DNA from: Segetibacter aerophilus
Lineage (GTDB): Bacteria; Bacteroidota; Bacteroidia; Chitinophagales; Chitinophagaceae
Direction: 5' to 3'
NCBI RefSeq assembly: GCF_007991655.1
Contig: NZ_BJYT01000009.1
Location: 124,001 to 188,000, forward strand
Length of the DNA: 64,000 nucleotides
Shown: piece by piece, positions 27,943-35,453 of the stretch
Position numbering within the stretch: the stretch's first letter is position 1
Layout of the letters: every line of letters starts with the position of its first letter
The notes under the pieces: generated by a model
Database searches by the model: none
What the model saw: the letters and a program-made list of their open reading frames with translations, nothing else
Told to the model about the DNA's origin: nothing
Translations under genes and position numbers: made by a program

Positions 27943-28259
27943 AGTTGAAACAAGAATTTGCTACTTTATCTTTTTCTATGAAAAAGAATGCAAAGCTACA
28001 TTCAAATTGAAGGATAATTCACCAACATTATTTTAAATACAACTTCAAATTGAGCTAAAATTTATCATTCTGGAACTAACAGCTGTAAGCTTTTTGAGGC
28101 AGATTCCTCATTAATACAAAATATAGGAGCAAGACAAGTGAGAAGTCACTAATGTTCCTTATGCTGGGTACTCAACAGTATGACAAGCAATAAAACCGAC
28201 AATAATAAAAAACACCCCTGGCAAGCCAGAGGTGTTTTCTAAAAATTATAAATAGAGGA
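27943..28259. other. Intergenic region between rpsA and kup, with candidate kup promoter
   Basis: This 317-bp gap holds the rpsA terminator at its right end. On the minus strand CAAAGCTA at 27991-27998 reads TAGCTTTG, a -7 match (TAnnTTTG), giving a kup leader of roughly 40 nt. The nearest upstream TTG is 23-24 bp away, slightly long. No further gene was seen. Confidence 0.45.
28208..28238 (-). terminator. Terminator of rpsA
   Basis: On the minus strand the hairpin AAAACACCTCTGGC / GCCAGGGGTGTTTT with a 2-nt loop runs into a T-rich tail, 22 bp after the rpsA stop. Confidence 0.9.
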
Positions 28260-30263
28260 TTATTTGTTTTCTCCTTTATTTTCTCCGCCTTCTTCTTGTT
28301 GTAACCTGTCTCTAATGGCGGCTAAAGAGCTTAGATCACCCAACGTAGCTTTTTCAACCTTAGTTTGGATGTTTTTAACTGCTTTGTTTGTTTTTTCAGC
28401 TTCTACACGAGCTTCTTTACGTGCAGCGTCTTTTTCTTGTTGTTGTGCCTGCTCCCAAATACGGGTATGACTAACAACTATACGCTTTTCGTTACGGTCA
28501 AATTCAATAACTGTAAACTGTGCATGCTCATCAACTCCCAGGCTCTTTCCGTCTTCTTTAACAAGGTGACGGGCAGGTGCAAACCCTTCAAGACCATAAG
28601 GCAATTGAACTGAAGCGCCTTTGTCATCCTTACGAGTGATAGTTGCTTCGTGGATAGTTCCAATTCCAAAAGTATCCTCCAATGTATTCCAAGGATCTTC
28701 TTCAAGTTGCTTGTGGCCTAACTGCAATTTGCGGTTGTCTTTGTCTATACCCATGATGATGATGTCGATCTTCTCACCAACCTTAGTATAGTCCCCCGGA
28801 TGGTTGTAACGCTTCAACCAGCTTAGGTCGCTGATGTGAATCATTCCACCAATACCTGGTTCAAGTTCGACAAATACACCGTAAGGAGTGATGTTTTTCA
28901 CCAAACCTTCGTGCTTGCTTCCTTCTGGGAATTTATTTTCGATAGTGCTCCAAGGATCGTCAGTCATTTGTTTGATTGACAGGCTCATCTTGCGGCTATC
29001 TTTATCAAGAGTCACAATCTTAGCTTCGTACTCGTCACCAAGCTTAAAGAATTCTTTAGCGTTGATTGGTGTGTTAGCCCATGTGATTTCACTTACGTGA
29101 ACAAGACCTTCAACACCGGGCATGATTTCTAGGAAAGCACCGTAATCTTCAATATTTACAACTTTACCTTTTACAACCTGGCCTTCAGTAACTGTTTCAG
29201 GCAGCACATCCCAAGGGTGTGGAGTAAGTTGCTTCAAACCGAGGCTGATACGCTTCTTGTCGTCGTCGAAATCTAATACAACCACGTTCAATCTTTGGTC
29301 TAGTTTCAACACTTCGCTTGGGTGGTTGATACGTCCCCAGCTGATATCGGTGATGTACAACAAACCATCTAAGCCGCCAAGGTCCATAAATGCACCAAAG
29401 TCTGTGATGTTTTTGATAGTTCCTTCCAATACCTGGCCTTTCTCAAGCTTAGACATAATCTCTGCTCTTTGAGCTTCGATGTCGCTTTCGATAAGGGCTT
29501 TGTGAGATACAACGGCATTCTTAATTGCTTCGTTAACCTTAACAACTTTGAATTCCATTGTTTTACCGACGAACTGGTCGTAGTCAGTAACCGGCTTAAC
29601 GTCAATTTGAGAACCTGGTAAGAATGTCTCCATACCAAATACGTCAACGATAAGACCACCTTTAGTTTTGCTGGTAACAACACCGGTAATAACCTCACCA
29701 GTCTTATGTACTTCAACAATACGCTCCCAAGCTCTGAAGATCCTTGCAGATTTACGAGATAGGTGTAAGTGACCAGCCCTGTCTTCTTTCTCAACAACCA
29801 TCACCTCTACGTCGTCACCAACTGCAAGGTTTGGAATGTCACGGAATTCGTTTAAAGAAACAAGACCATCAGATTTGAAACCGATGTTTACAACTACATC
29901 AGTTTTGGTTAGGGCAACAACGCTACCGTTGATGATTTCACCATCATTGATTTGTACGAAAGTGTTATCATAAACACTGTCATACTTTTCTCTTTCTTCT
30001 TTCTTGTAGGTACTAACATTACGCTTGTCAATACTCCAGTCGAAGTCATCATGAGGCGTTTCAACACGAGCCTGATAAGCCTCTTTTGCAGGTGTTGCGT
30101 TTGTTTCTGTAGTAACCGGCTCAGCTTCATAAACTGAAGAATGAACCAATCCATCCCCAGGTGCATTTGTTGTCGCTGTAGTTGCTTCAGTATCTGCAGT
30201 TGCAGTTACCGGAGCACTCTCCTGTGCATCAGCGTTTGGGTTAACAATTTCATTTTCGGACAT
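28260..30263 (-). CDS. rpsA: 30S ribosomal protein S1
   Basis: The 667-residue protein has an acidic, Thr/Ala-rich N-terminal extension (about 1-85) typical of bacteroidete S1, followed by six S1 (OB-fold) repeats. Repeats are clear in INDGEIINGSVVALTKTDVVVNIG, EKGQVLEGTIKNITDFGAFMDLG, EGQVVKGKVVNIEDYGAFLEI and EGSKHEGLVKNITPYGVFVEL. A lysine/glutamate-rich C-terminal helix ends the protein. S1 delivers mRNA to the ribosome; bacteroidetes rely on it while largely avoiding Shine-Dalgarno pairing. It is a single-gene unit with its own leader hairpin and terminator. Confidence 0.97.
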   Translation of the reverse strand: MSENEIVNPNADAQESAPVTATADTEATTATTNAPGDGLVHSSVYEAEPVTTETNATPAKEAYQARVETPHDDFDWSIDKRNVSTYKKEEREKYDSVYDNTFVQINDGEIINGSVVALTKTDVVVNIGFKSDGLVSLNEFRDIPNLAVGDDVEVMVVEKEDRAGHLHLSRKSARIFRAWERIVEVHKTGEVITGVVTSKTKGGLIVDVFGMETFLPGSQIDVKPVTDYDQFVGKTMEFKVVKVNEAIKNAVVSHKALIESDIEAQRAEIMSKLEKGQVLEGTIKNITDFGAFMDLGGLDGLLYITDISWGRINHPSEVLKLDQRLNVVVLDFDDDKKRISLGLKQLTPHPWDVLPETVTEGQVVKGKVVNIEDYGAFLEIMPGVEGLVHVSEITWANTPINAKEFFKLGDEYEAKIVTLDKDSRKMSLSIKQMTDDPWSTIENKFPEGSKHEGLVKNITPYGVFVELEPGIGGMIHISDLSWLKRYNHPGDYTKVGEKIDIIIMGIDKDNRKLQLGHKQLEEDPWNTLEDTFGIGTIHEATITRKDDKGASVQLPYGLEGFAPARHLVKEDGKSLGVDEHAQFTVIEFDRNEKRIVVSHTRIWEQAQQQEKDAARKEARVEAEKTNKAVKNIQTKVEKATLGDLSSLAAIRDRLQQEEGGENKGENK

Positions 30264-30270
30264 AAAATAA

Positions 30271-30303
30271 CCCCGAGAGTTTTAATTCGGGGCTGCAAAT
30301 GTA
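30271..30303 (-). promoter_or_regulatory. rpsA promoter element and leader hairpin
   Basis: On the minus strand TACATTTG (30296-30303) matches the -7 consensus TAnnTTTG. Transcription would begin near 30290, exactly at a hairpin (30271-30292) with perfect arms CCCCGA/TCGGGG and a 10-nt loop. The ATG follows 8 nt later. A stem so close to the start codon could serve autoregulation by S1; that is inference. Confidence 0.5.
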
Positions 30304-30506
30304 AGTAAAGACGTCGGAAAAAGCTTTAAAGGAAAGATTAAAAATGCTATTGGTAATTGTAGGTTTAGACCTTTTTATCAGCAATTACTGAATATTCTAA
30401 AAATCACAGATTACAATATTCTCACCTCATTCTTAGCAGCCTCTTAACGCTATTTCTAAAAGAAATTTTAAAACCAGAGAGGAACACCGGAAAAAATCCT
30501 TCTGAA

Positions 30507-30690
30507 TAAGTTTGTAATAATTTTTATCCTAATTTTATTCCTCACCAAAGAAAAGGAGGTATTCATGCAATCTACAGATAAATCATGGAAGCCTTCGGTT
30601 AGTATCGCCTAACCGGGCTGTTCATAAAAATAATCTGCCGACGCACAGGCTGTGTTGGGGCCGCTAAGCAAGTCTTGGCGGCTTTTTTAT
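30507..30690 (+). ncRNA. Candidate short transcript with a 15-codon ORF and its own terminator
   Basis: A -7 match TAAGTTTG (30507-30514) precedes a strong ribosome-binding site AAAAGGAGGT (30551-30560). An ATG at 30565 starts a 15-codon ORF ending at 30612 (MQSTDKSWKPSVSIA). A CACA/TGTG stem follows, then a terminator hairpin GCCGCTAAG/CTTGGCGGC with a T run at about 30659-30690. No larger plus-strand gene follows, because the next gene is on the minus strand. It may be a small peptide gene, a small RNA or a leader remnant. I know no named family that matches. Confidence 0.5.
30659..30690 (+). terminator. Rho-independent terminator of the short transcript
   Basis: GCCGCTAAG pairs with CTTGGCGGC (one G-U pair) around a 5-nt loop, followed by TTTTTTA. 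Confidence 0.85.
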
Positions 30691-30702
30691 TTAGCTATTA
30701 AG

Positions 30703-30900
30703 TTAACTCCCGGTTCCTTTATTGATTCCCTCCATTGCTTTACTTTTCGCTTTTTCAGCTTCCTCTCCTGAAATCCGTTCGGCGCCATCAGTTACGTTTT
30801 GAGCTTCCCCGGGATTGGTATCTCCATCAGGAAAGTTTTTTATACGGCTAACTTCTGCCCTATCTCCTGCTTCGTGTTGATTTTCATTTTCTGGTAACAT
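30703..30900 (-). CDS. Small acidic hypothetical protein
   Basis: From ATG 30900 (MLPENENQHEAGDRAEVSR) the product is 65 residues; an upstream in-frame start would prepend an unrelated hydrophobic run. It is hydrophilic and rich in Glu, Asp, Gly and Asn, likely disordered, ending KSKAMEGINKGTGS. Similar small hydrophilic proteins occur in Chitinophagaceae, but I cannot name a family. Confidence 0.55.
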   Translation of the reverse strand: MLPENENQHEAGDRAEVSRIKNFPDGDTNPGEAQNVTDGAERISGEEAEKAKSKAMEGINKGTGS

Positions 30901-31185
30901 CTGTATTATTTTTGGTTTTACAATTATTATTGACAAGTGTAACAGAAGAAATTCTATGCCGTTCCCAACTTTCCCCAAAAAAGAAAATTGCTTTCCACAC
31001 CGCTGCTTCGGAGTTGAAGAAGTCGTGTGTAACCAGCGATTTCCTTTAAAGGATTTGCCGCAAAAGGATAGATGTGTTAAACAGAATCGGAAAAAAGCTT
31101 ACTAAAACATTCAAACAAAGGAGAAAAAAACGCATGGCAAGAAAATTGAATGCCTTCTCAGTATTTAACAACTAAAAATATTTGT

Positions 31186-31425
31186 ATGGCAACGAATTTA
31201 AATCCACAACATTCAGAAGGTCCTGTAGCAACGGCTATAGAAGAGCAAACAGCAAAGCTACCATCAGACTTATTTTTATGGTTGGCAATGGGGTCAATAG
31301 CAATTTCTCTAGGTTTTAAAATTGCCGGGAAAAATGACAAAGCTTTGTTTGTTGGACAGTGGCCTCCTACCTTTTTACTACTTGGACTTTATAATAAATT
31401 AGTAAAACTTGAAGGGCACGATTAG
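31186..31425 (+). CDS. Small hypothetical protein with membrane-like segments
   Basis: The start at ATG 31186 (MATNLNPQHSEGPVATAIEEQTAKLPSD) gives 79 residues. The middle has two short hydrophobic stretches (LFLWLAMGSIAISLGFKIAG and WPPTFLLLGLYNKLVKL) joined by a polar turn, suggesting a small membrane-associated hairpin. It ends at a perfect terminator. No family is recognised. Confidence 0.65.
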   Translation: MATNLNPQHSEGPVATAIEEQTAKLPSDLFLWLAMGSIAISLGFKIAGKNDKALFVGQWPPTFLLLGLYNKLVKLEGHD

Positions 31426-31448
31426 GCCTTACCGTAATCTGCAATTGA

Positions 31449-31490
31449 ATAAAATAGGTTTAAGCATTACGCTTAAACCTATTTTATTTA
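31449..31490 (+). terminator. Rho-independent terminator
   Basis: AATAGGTTTAAGC and GCTTAAACCTATT form a 13-bp stem around ATTAC, followed by TTATTTAA. It follows the 79-residue gene. Confidence 0.9.
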
Positions 31491-31684
31491 ATACTTGACA
31501 GCAAGTTTCATCCAATAATAATCTATGCTGACCCAACTCTTTTCCATTAGCTTCCATCTTACTATTTCTATTTGTGTAAACAAGCCGAGTTTTTCTCTTT
31601 TACGCTTTCCTTACATTCTATTTACATAAATTGAAGGCTGTTAAAATACACATCCTACAACTACAGAAGCTATAACCAGAAAAT

Positions 31685-32731
31685 ATGTTAATGAAGACCC
31701 TTATAAAAACGAGTATTGTTGCCTTATTTATTTTAAGCTATCACACTACCTTTTCACAAATTGACACAACTTCCATCTCCGAAAAGCTTCTTCGGTCGAG
31801 AGAAAAACTGGGTAAGGATATTGCCTTCGTTTTGTATAAAAACGGAAAGATCGCGTACAAGAAAGAGATAGGTAAACTAAATATAAAAACTCCCGTTCCT
31901 ATTGGTGCAAGCAGCCAGTGGCTAACCACCGCCCTTGTTCTAACTTTCGTGCAGGAAGGTAAATTATCGCTGGATGATAAGGTAAGCACGTACTTGCCCA
32001 TCTTTACTAAGTATTACAAAAGCTACATTACCATCCGTCAATGTCTAACACATTATACAGGTATCCAATCAGAACAAGGAATTGCTAAGCTGCTGCAGAA
32101 GAATAAATTTCACACACTTGAGGAAGAGGTAAATGAATTTGCCTCACGAAGAGATATCCAGACAAATGCCGGTACAGAGTTTAGGTATAGCAACGTTGGT
32201 TTTAATATAGCAGCGAGAGTGCTGGAAGTGATATCAAAACGGACATTTGACAGGTTGATACAAGACAGGATTATAAGGCCGCTGGCAATGAAGAATACTA
32301 CATTCAGCAACGAGAACTATAACGACGCTCTTAATCCGGCAACGGGAGGAAAGTCTAGTGCTGCAGACTTCACCAATTTTCTTGCTATGCTTTTAAATAA
32401 AGGCACTTTTAATAACAAGCAAATATTAACCGAAGCTTCAGTTGCGCTGATGCATACACTAACTACAGAAGCAAGCCAGGTAAAATACGCCCCAGCTCCT
32501 GTCGCCGGCTTAAATTATGCGTTGGGTGAATGGATCCTTGAAACAAATGCACAGCAAAAAGCAAGTTCTGTTGCAGTACCGTCACTCCAGGGAACGTGGC
32601 CGATGCTTGATCTCTGCCGCGGCTATGCTTGTGTTATTTTTACAAACGAGCTATCCGGCGAGCAAAGTCGCAATTTGTATATGGATATAAAAGCAACTAT
32701 TGATGATGTAGTTGGGGGGAACTGCCAGTGA
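31685..32731 (+). CDS. Serine-hydrolase (class C beta-lactamase) family protein with an altered active site
   Basis: The 348-residue exported protein has the beta-lactamase/transpeptidase-like fold: signal peptide, EGKLSLDDKVSTYLP (normally right after the nucleophile helix), ITIRQCLTHYTGI and the Tyr motif YSN at 168-170. The expected SxxK is replaced: residues 75-78 read ASSQ in PIGASSQWLTTALVL, so neither a correctly spaced Ser nor the general-base Lys is present. I confirmed the codons (GCA AGC AGC CAG). It is probably a non-catalytic member, or uses different chemistry. A second ATG two codons in is an equally possible start. Confidence 0.88.
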   Translation: MLMKTLIKTSIVALFILSYHTTFSQIDTTSISEKLLRSREKLGKDIAFVLYKNGKIAYKKEIGKLNIKTPVPIGASSQWLTTALVLTFVQEGKLSLDDKVSTYLPIFTKYYKSYITIRQCLTHYTGIQSEQGIAKLLQKNKFHTLEEEVNEFASRRDIQTNAGTEFRYSNVGFNIAARVLEVISKRTFDRLIQDRIIRPLAMKNTTFSNENYNDALNPATGGKSSAADFTNFLAMLLNKGTFNNKQILTEASVALMHTLTTEASQVKYAPAPVAGLNYALGEWILETNAQQKASSVAVPSLQGTWPMLDLCRGYACVIFTNELSGEQSRNLYMDIKATIDDVVGGNCQ

Positions 32732-32735
32732 GCGA

Positions 32736-32858
32736 AGCTGCTAGCTATGAGCTTTGAGCTACTAGCTTTTAAAGTTTGCTTGCTAACATGTAGATTAGGT
32801 GTATTCTAGGCAGCTATATGAGTAAAAGGTCGCGGCTCGAAGCTCATAGCTCGCAGCT
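32736..32858. repeat. Imperfect long inverted repeat of AGCT-rich units
   Basis: The left arm (32736-32759) and right arm (32835-32858) are inverted copies, with 22 of 24 bases complementary and a 75-bp spacer. Each arm is built from AGCTATGAGCTT-like units. It lies between convergent stops, so it may also act in termination. Confidence 0.75.
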
Positions 32859-32864
32859 ATCTCT

Positions 32865-33365
32865 TCAATAGACTAACTGATGCGTTTGTTTAATAATACC
32901 CATTACAAATACACTTTGCACGTGGCCCATATTTTCTATCTGGCTCAACCTGTTCACGTGGAAATCGTAGTAAGCATTCATGTCTTCTGAGACCACTTTC
33001 AGCATAAAGTCAAACTCACCCGAAATATTATAACATTCTATCACCTCGTTCAACTCCTGTATTGTTTTTATAAACTTATCACCCGCTTCCTTACTATGCT
33101 GTTTTAAAGAAACATAGCAAATAACCATCAAACCTTTCTTAACCTTTGTATGGTCAACTAGGGTTGCATATTGTTTAATTACGCCTGTTTCCTCCATTCG
33201 CTTAATCCGTTCGTGAACTGGCGTTGTGCTGAGGTGTACCTTTTCTGATATCTCCTTTACAGTAATTCGGGCATTCTCCTGCAGTAAACGAAGTATAGAG
33301 AGATCTTTACCGTCTAAAGTATTTTGCCCAATAGTTGAATCTTCTTTTTGAACAGTCTTTGCCAT
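32865..33365 (-). CDS. Lrp/AsnC family transcriptional regulator
   Basis: The 166-residue protein is a standard Lrp/AsnC regulator. An N-terminal helix-turn-helix (LDGKDLSILRLLQENARITVKEISEKVHLSTTPVHERIKRMEETGVI, about 17-62) is followed by a RAM ligand-binding domain (VICYVSLKQHSKEAGDKFI, ISGEFDFMLKVVSEDMNAYYDF). It binds DNA as an oligomer and responds to amino acids or related metabolites. It is divergent from ahcY with 193 bp between, so control of methionine-cycle expression is possible. Confidence 0.95.
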   Translation of the reverse strand: MAKTVQKEDSTIGQNTLDGKDLSILRLLQENARITVKEISEKVHLSTTPVHERIKRMEETGVIKQYATLVDHTKVKKGLMVICYVSLKQHSKEAGDKFIKTIQELNEVIECYNISGEFDFMLKVVSEDMNAYYDFHVNRLSQIENMGHVQSVFVMGIIKQTHQLVY

Positions 33366-33456
33366 AAATAATTAAGTGTTTATTCTACAAGAGAAGAAGT
33401 AAAGCTGCCTTTTTCCCAAAGTTATAGTAGTTAATAGAATATTTCACTAAGAAGAG

Positions 33457-33522
33457 TAAGTTTGCAGAAGTAAGTAAAAAGTAAAAAACTAAAATTAAAA
33501 ACGCTTTTTCGACTTTTTACTT
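33457..33522 (+). promoter_or_regulatory. Candidate ahcY promoter and leader inverted repeat
   Basis: TAAGTTTG at 33457-33464 matches the -7 consensus. The leader then contains an 11-bp inverted repeat, AAGTAAAAAGT (33472-33482) and its complement (33512-33522), within A/T-rich sequence. I looked for a SAM or SAH riboswitch and see none. Confidence 0.4.
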
Positions 33523-33558
33523 TTGACTTTTTAATTCACAATTTCATAAACAAACAAT

Positions 33559-34887
33559 ATGTCTACAACAACGAACAACCAGATTGACTTCAGTCTGAAG
33601 TACAAAGTGGCCGATATGAGCCTCGCTGAATGGGGTCGTAAAGAAATACGTCTTGCAGAAGCAGAAATGCCGGGTCTAATGTCTATCCGAGCTGAATACG
33701 GACCATCGCAACCATTGAAAGGTGCACGGGTAGCCGGATGCTTACACATGACTATTCAAACTGCAGTGCTTATTGAAACTTTGATTGCATTAGGCGCCGA
33801 GGTTAAATGGAGTTCTTGCAATATATTTTCTACCCAGGATCACGCCGCCGCTGCAATCGCTGCCGCAGGTATCGGTGTTTTTGCCTGGAAAGGTCAGACT
33901 AATGAAGATGCGGAATGGTGTATCGAACAAACTTTGTTCTTTGGCAGCCAGGACCGTCCTTTAAATATGATCTTAGATGATGGCGGTGATCTTACCAACA
34001 TCGTGTTCGATAAATATCCTGAGCTTATTCAACACGTAAAAGGTCTTAGCGAAGAAACTACAACTGGTGTTCACCGTTTGTATGAGAGAATGGAGAAAGG
34101 TACTTTGCCTATTCCTGCTATCAATGTAAACGACAGCGTAACCAAATCTAAATTCGACAACAAATACGGTTGTAAAGAAAGTTTGGTAGACTCTATCCGT
34201 CGTGCAACTGACGTTATGCTTGCTGGTAAAGTGGCTGTTGTAGGTGGATATGGTGATGTAGGTAAAGGTTCTGCAGCGTCATTAGCTGGTGCCGGTTGCC
34301 GTGTTATCGTAACTGAAATCGACCCAATTTGTGCTTTGCAAGCTGCAATGGACGGTTTCGAAGTGAAGCGTATGATTGATGCAGTGAAAGAAGCTGACAT
34401 TATAGTTACTGCCTCAGGTTGCCGTGACTTGATTACTGAGAAGCATTTCCGCGCAATGAAAGACAAAGCAATCGTGTGCAACATCGGCCACTTCGATATC
34501 GAAATTGATGTAGCTTGGTTGAATCAGAATTATGGTCAAACAAAAGACACTGTTAAGCCACAAGTTGATATGTATACTATCGATGGCAAAGACATTATCC
34601 TTTTGGCTGAAGGTCGCCTTGTAAACCTAGGTTGTGCAACTGGTCACCCAAGTTTCGTGATGAGTAACTCCTTCAGTAACCAAACTCTAGCGCAAATCGA
34701 ACTTTGGAACAATCACGCTAACTACGAAAATAAAGTATACGTGTTGCCAAAGCACCTTGATGAGAAAGTTGCCCGCCTTCACCTTGCAAAAATTGGTGTT
34801 GTATTGGATGAACTTACAGACGAACAATCAGAATATTTGGGCGTAAGTAAAACTGGACCATTTAAGCCTGAGATGTATAGATATTAG
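33559..34887 (+). CDS. ahcY: Adenosylhomocysteinase
   Basis: The 442-residue protein is a full S-adenosylhomocysteine hydrolase: [23 protein letters not shown] at the N-terminus, [30 protein letters not shown], the NAD-binding loop [11 protein letters not shown] and the C-terminal [12 protein letters not shown]. It splits S-adenosylhomocysteine into homocysteine and adenosine in the cytosol, keeping methylation reactions running. It is a single-gene unit ending in a terminator. Confidence 0.98.
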   Translation: MSTTTNNQIDFSLKYKVADMSLAEWGRKEIRLAEAEMPGLMSIRAEYGPSQPLKGARVAGCLHMTIQTAVLIETLIALGAEVKWSSCNIFSTQDHAAAAIAAAGIGVFAWKGQTNEDAEWCIEQTLFFGSQDRPLNMILDDGGDLTNIVFDKYPELIQHVKGLSEETTTGVHRLYERMEKGTLPIPAINVNDSVTKSKFDNKYGCKESLVDSIRRATDVMLAGKVAVVGGYGDVGKGSAASLAGAGCRVIVTEIDPICALQAAMDGFEVKRMIDAVKEADIIVTASGCRDLITEKHFRAMKDKAIVCNIGHFDIEIDVAWLNQNYGQTKDTVKPQVDMYTIDGKDIILLAEGRLVNLGCATGHPSFVMSNSFSNQTLAQIELWNNHANYENKVYVLPKHLDEKVARLHLAKIGVVLDELTDEQSEYLGVSKTGPFKPEMYRY

Positions 34888-34923
34888 TAGAGTTAACCGT
34901 AGATTTAGACAGTTGACAGAAAA

Positions 34924-34953
34924 CAAAAAACCGCTTTAATAGCGGGTTTTTTG
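34924..34953 (+). terminator. Rho-independent terminator after ahcY
   Basis: AAAAAACCGCT and AGCGGGTTTTTT pair around TTAAT, with a T run, 37 bp after the ahcY stop. Confidence 0.9.
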
Positions 34954-34989
34954 TTTCATTTAGCGAACGTTGTACTATGATTGATCCCT

Positions 34990-35013
34990 GTTGCGTCGCA
35001 CTCTTGTACTTTT
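34990..35013 (+). repeat. Dispersed repeat copy
   Basis: GTTGCGTCGCACTCTTGTAC followed by TTTT. It lies after the ahcY terminator. Confidence 0.85.
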
Positions 35014-35048
35014 AATTATTCTACTCAACTTAAGGCAGAATTGATAAT

Positions 35049-35327
35049 CTAAACTTCTTTCTCCTTTTGTAGCTTTTCTTCTTTATACTGAATAAACAAT
35101 TTAAAGCTTTTAATCTCACGATCTTTCTCGGTTTTACTTTTACCTCCAAAGGAAATATTATTTCTAAGAGCACTCAGCAGTTGATTTAAAATAGATATCG
35201 AAGAGACTTTCTCAAGGTCAGGAACCATCAGAATTTTATCAATTAAATTCATTGCGGCTAAATTCTCTCGCCAATTTAATTTATGGTTTGCTTTTAGCCA
35301 ATTCTCAAAATCCTGAAACTTATCCAT
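35049..35327 (-). CDS. Small hypothetical protein
   Basis: This 92-residue hydrophilic protein (MDKFQDFENWLKANHKLNWRE at the start) is predicted helical and ends in a Lys/Glu-rich coiled stretch (QYKEEKLQKEKEV). No family is recognised. Coding-like composition and a proper ATG support it as a gene. Confidence 0.6.
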   Translation of the reverse strand: MDKFQDFENWLKANHKLNWRENLAAMNLIDKILMVPDLEKVSSISILNQLLSALRNNISFGGKSKTEKDREIKSFKLFIQYKEEKLQKEKEV

Positions 35328-35453
35328 ACTACAATTTATTAAATTATTCTTACGAAATTAAACTATAAACTGCATTTAAGTTTATAACGTTTTAAGAACT
35401 AGCGTGAAAGGACTAAAATTCCTGACGAAAACCAGCAGTTAAACACTGCTACT

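Noticed and set aside
33366-33558. Possible SAM or SAH riboswitch before ahcY
   Set aside because: The leader is A/T-rich with only an 11-bp inverted repeat; none of the conserved riboswitch blocks could be found.
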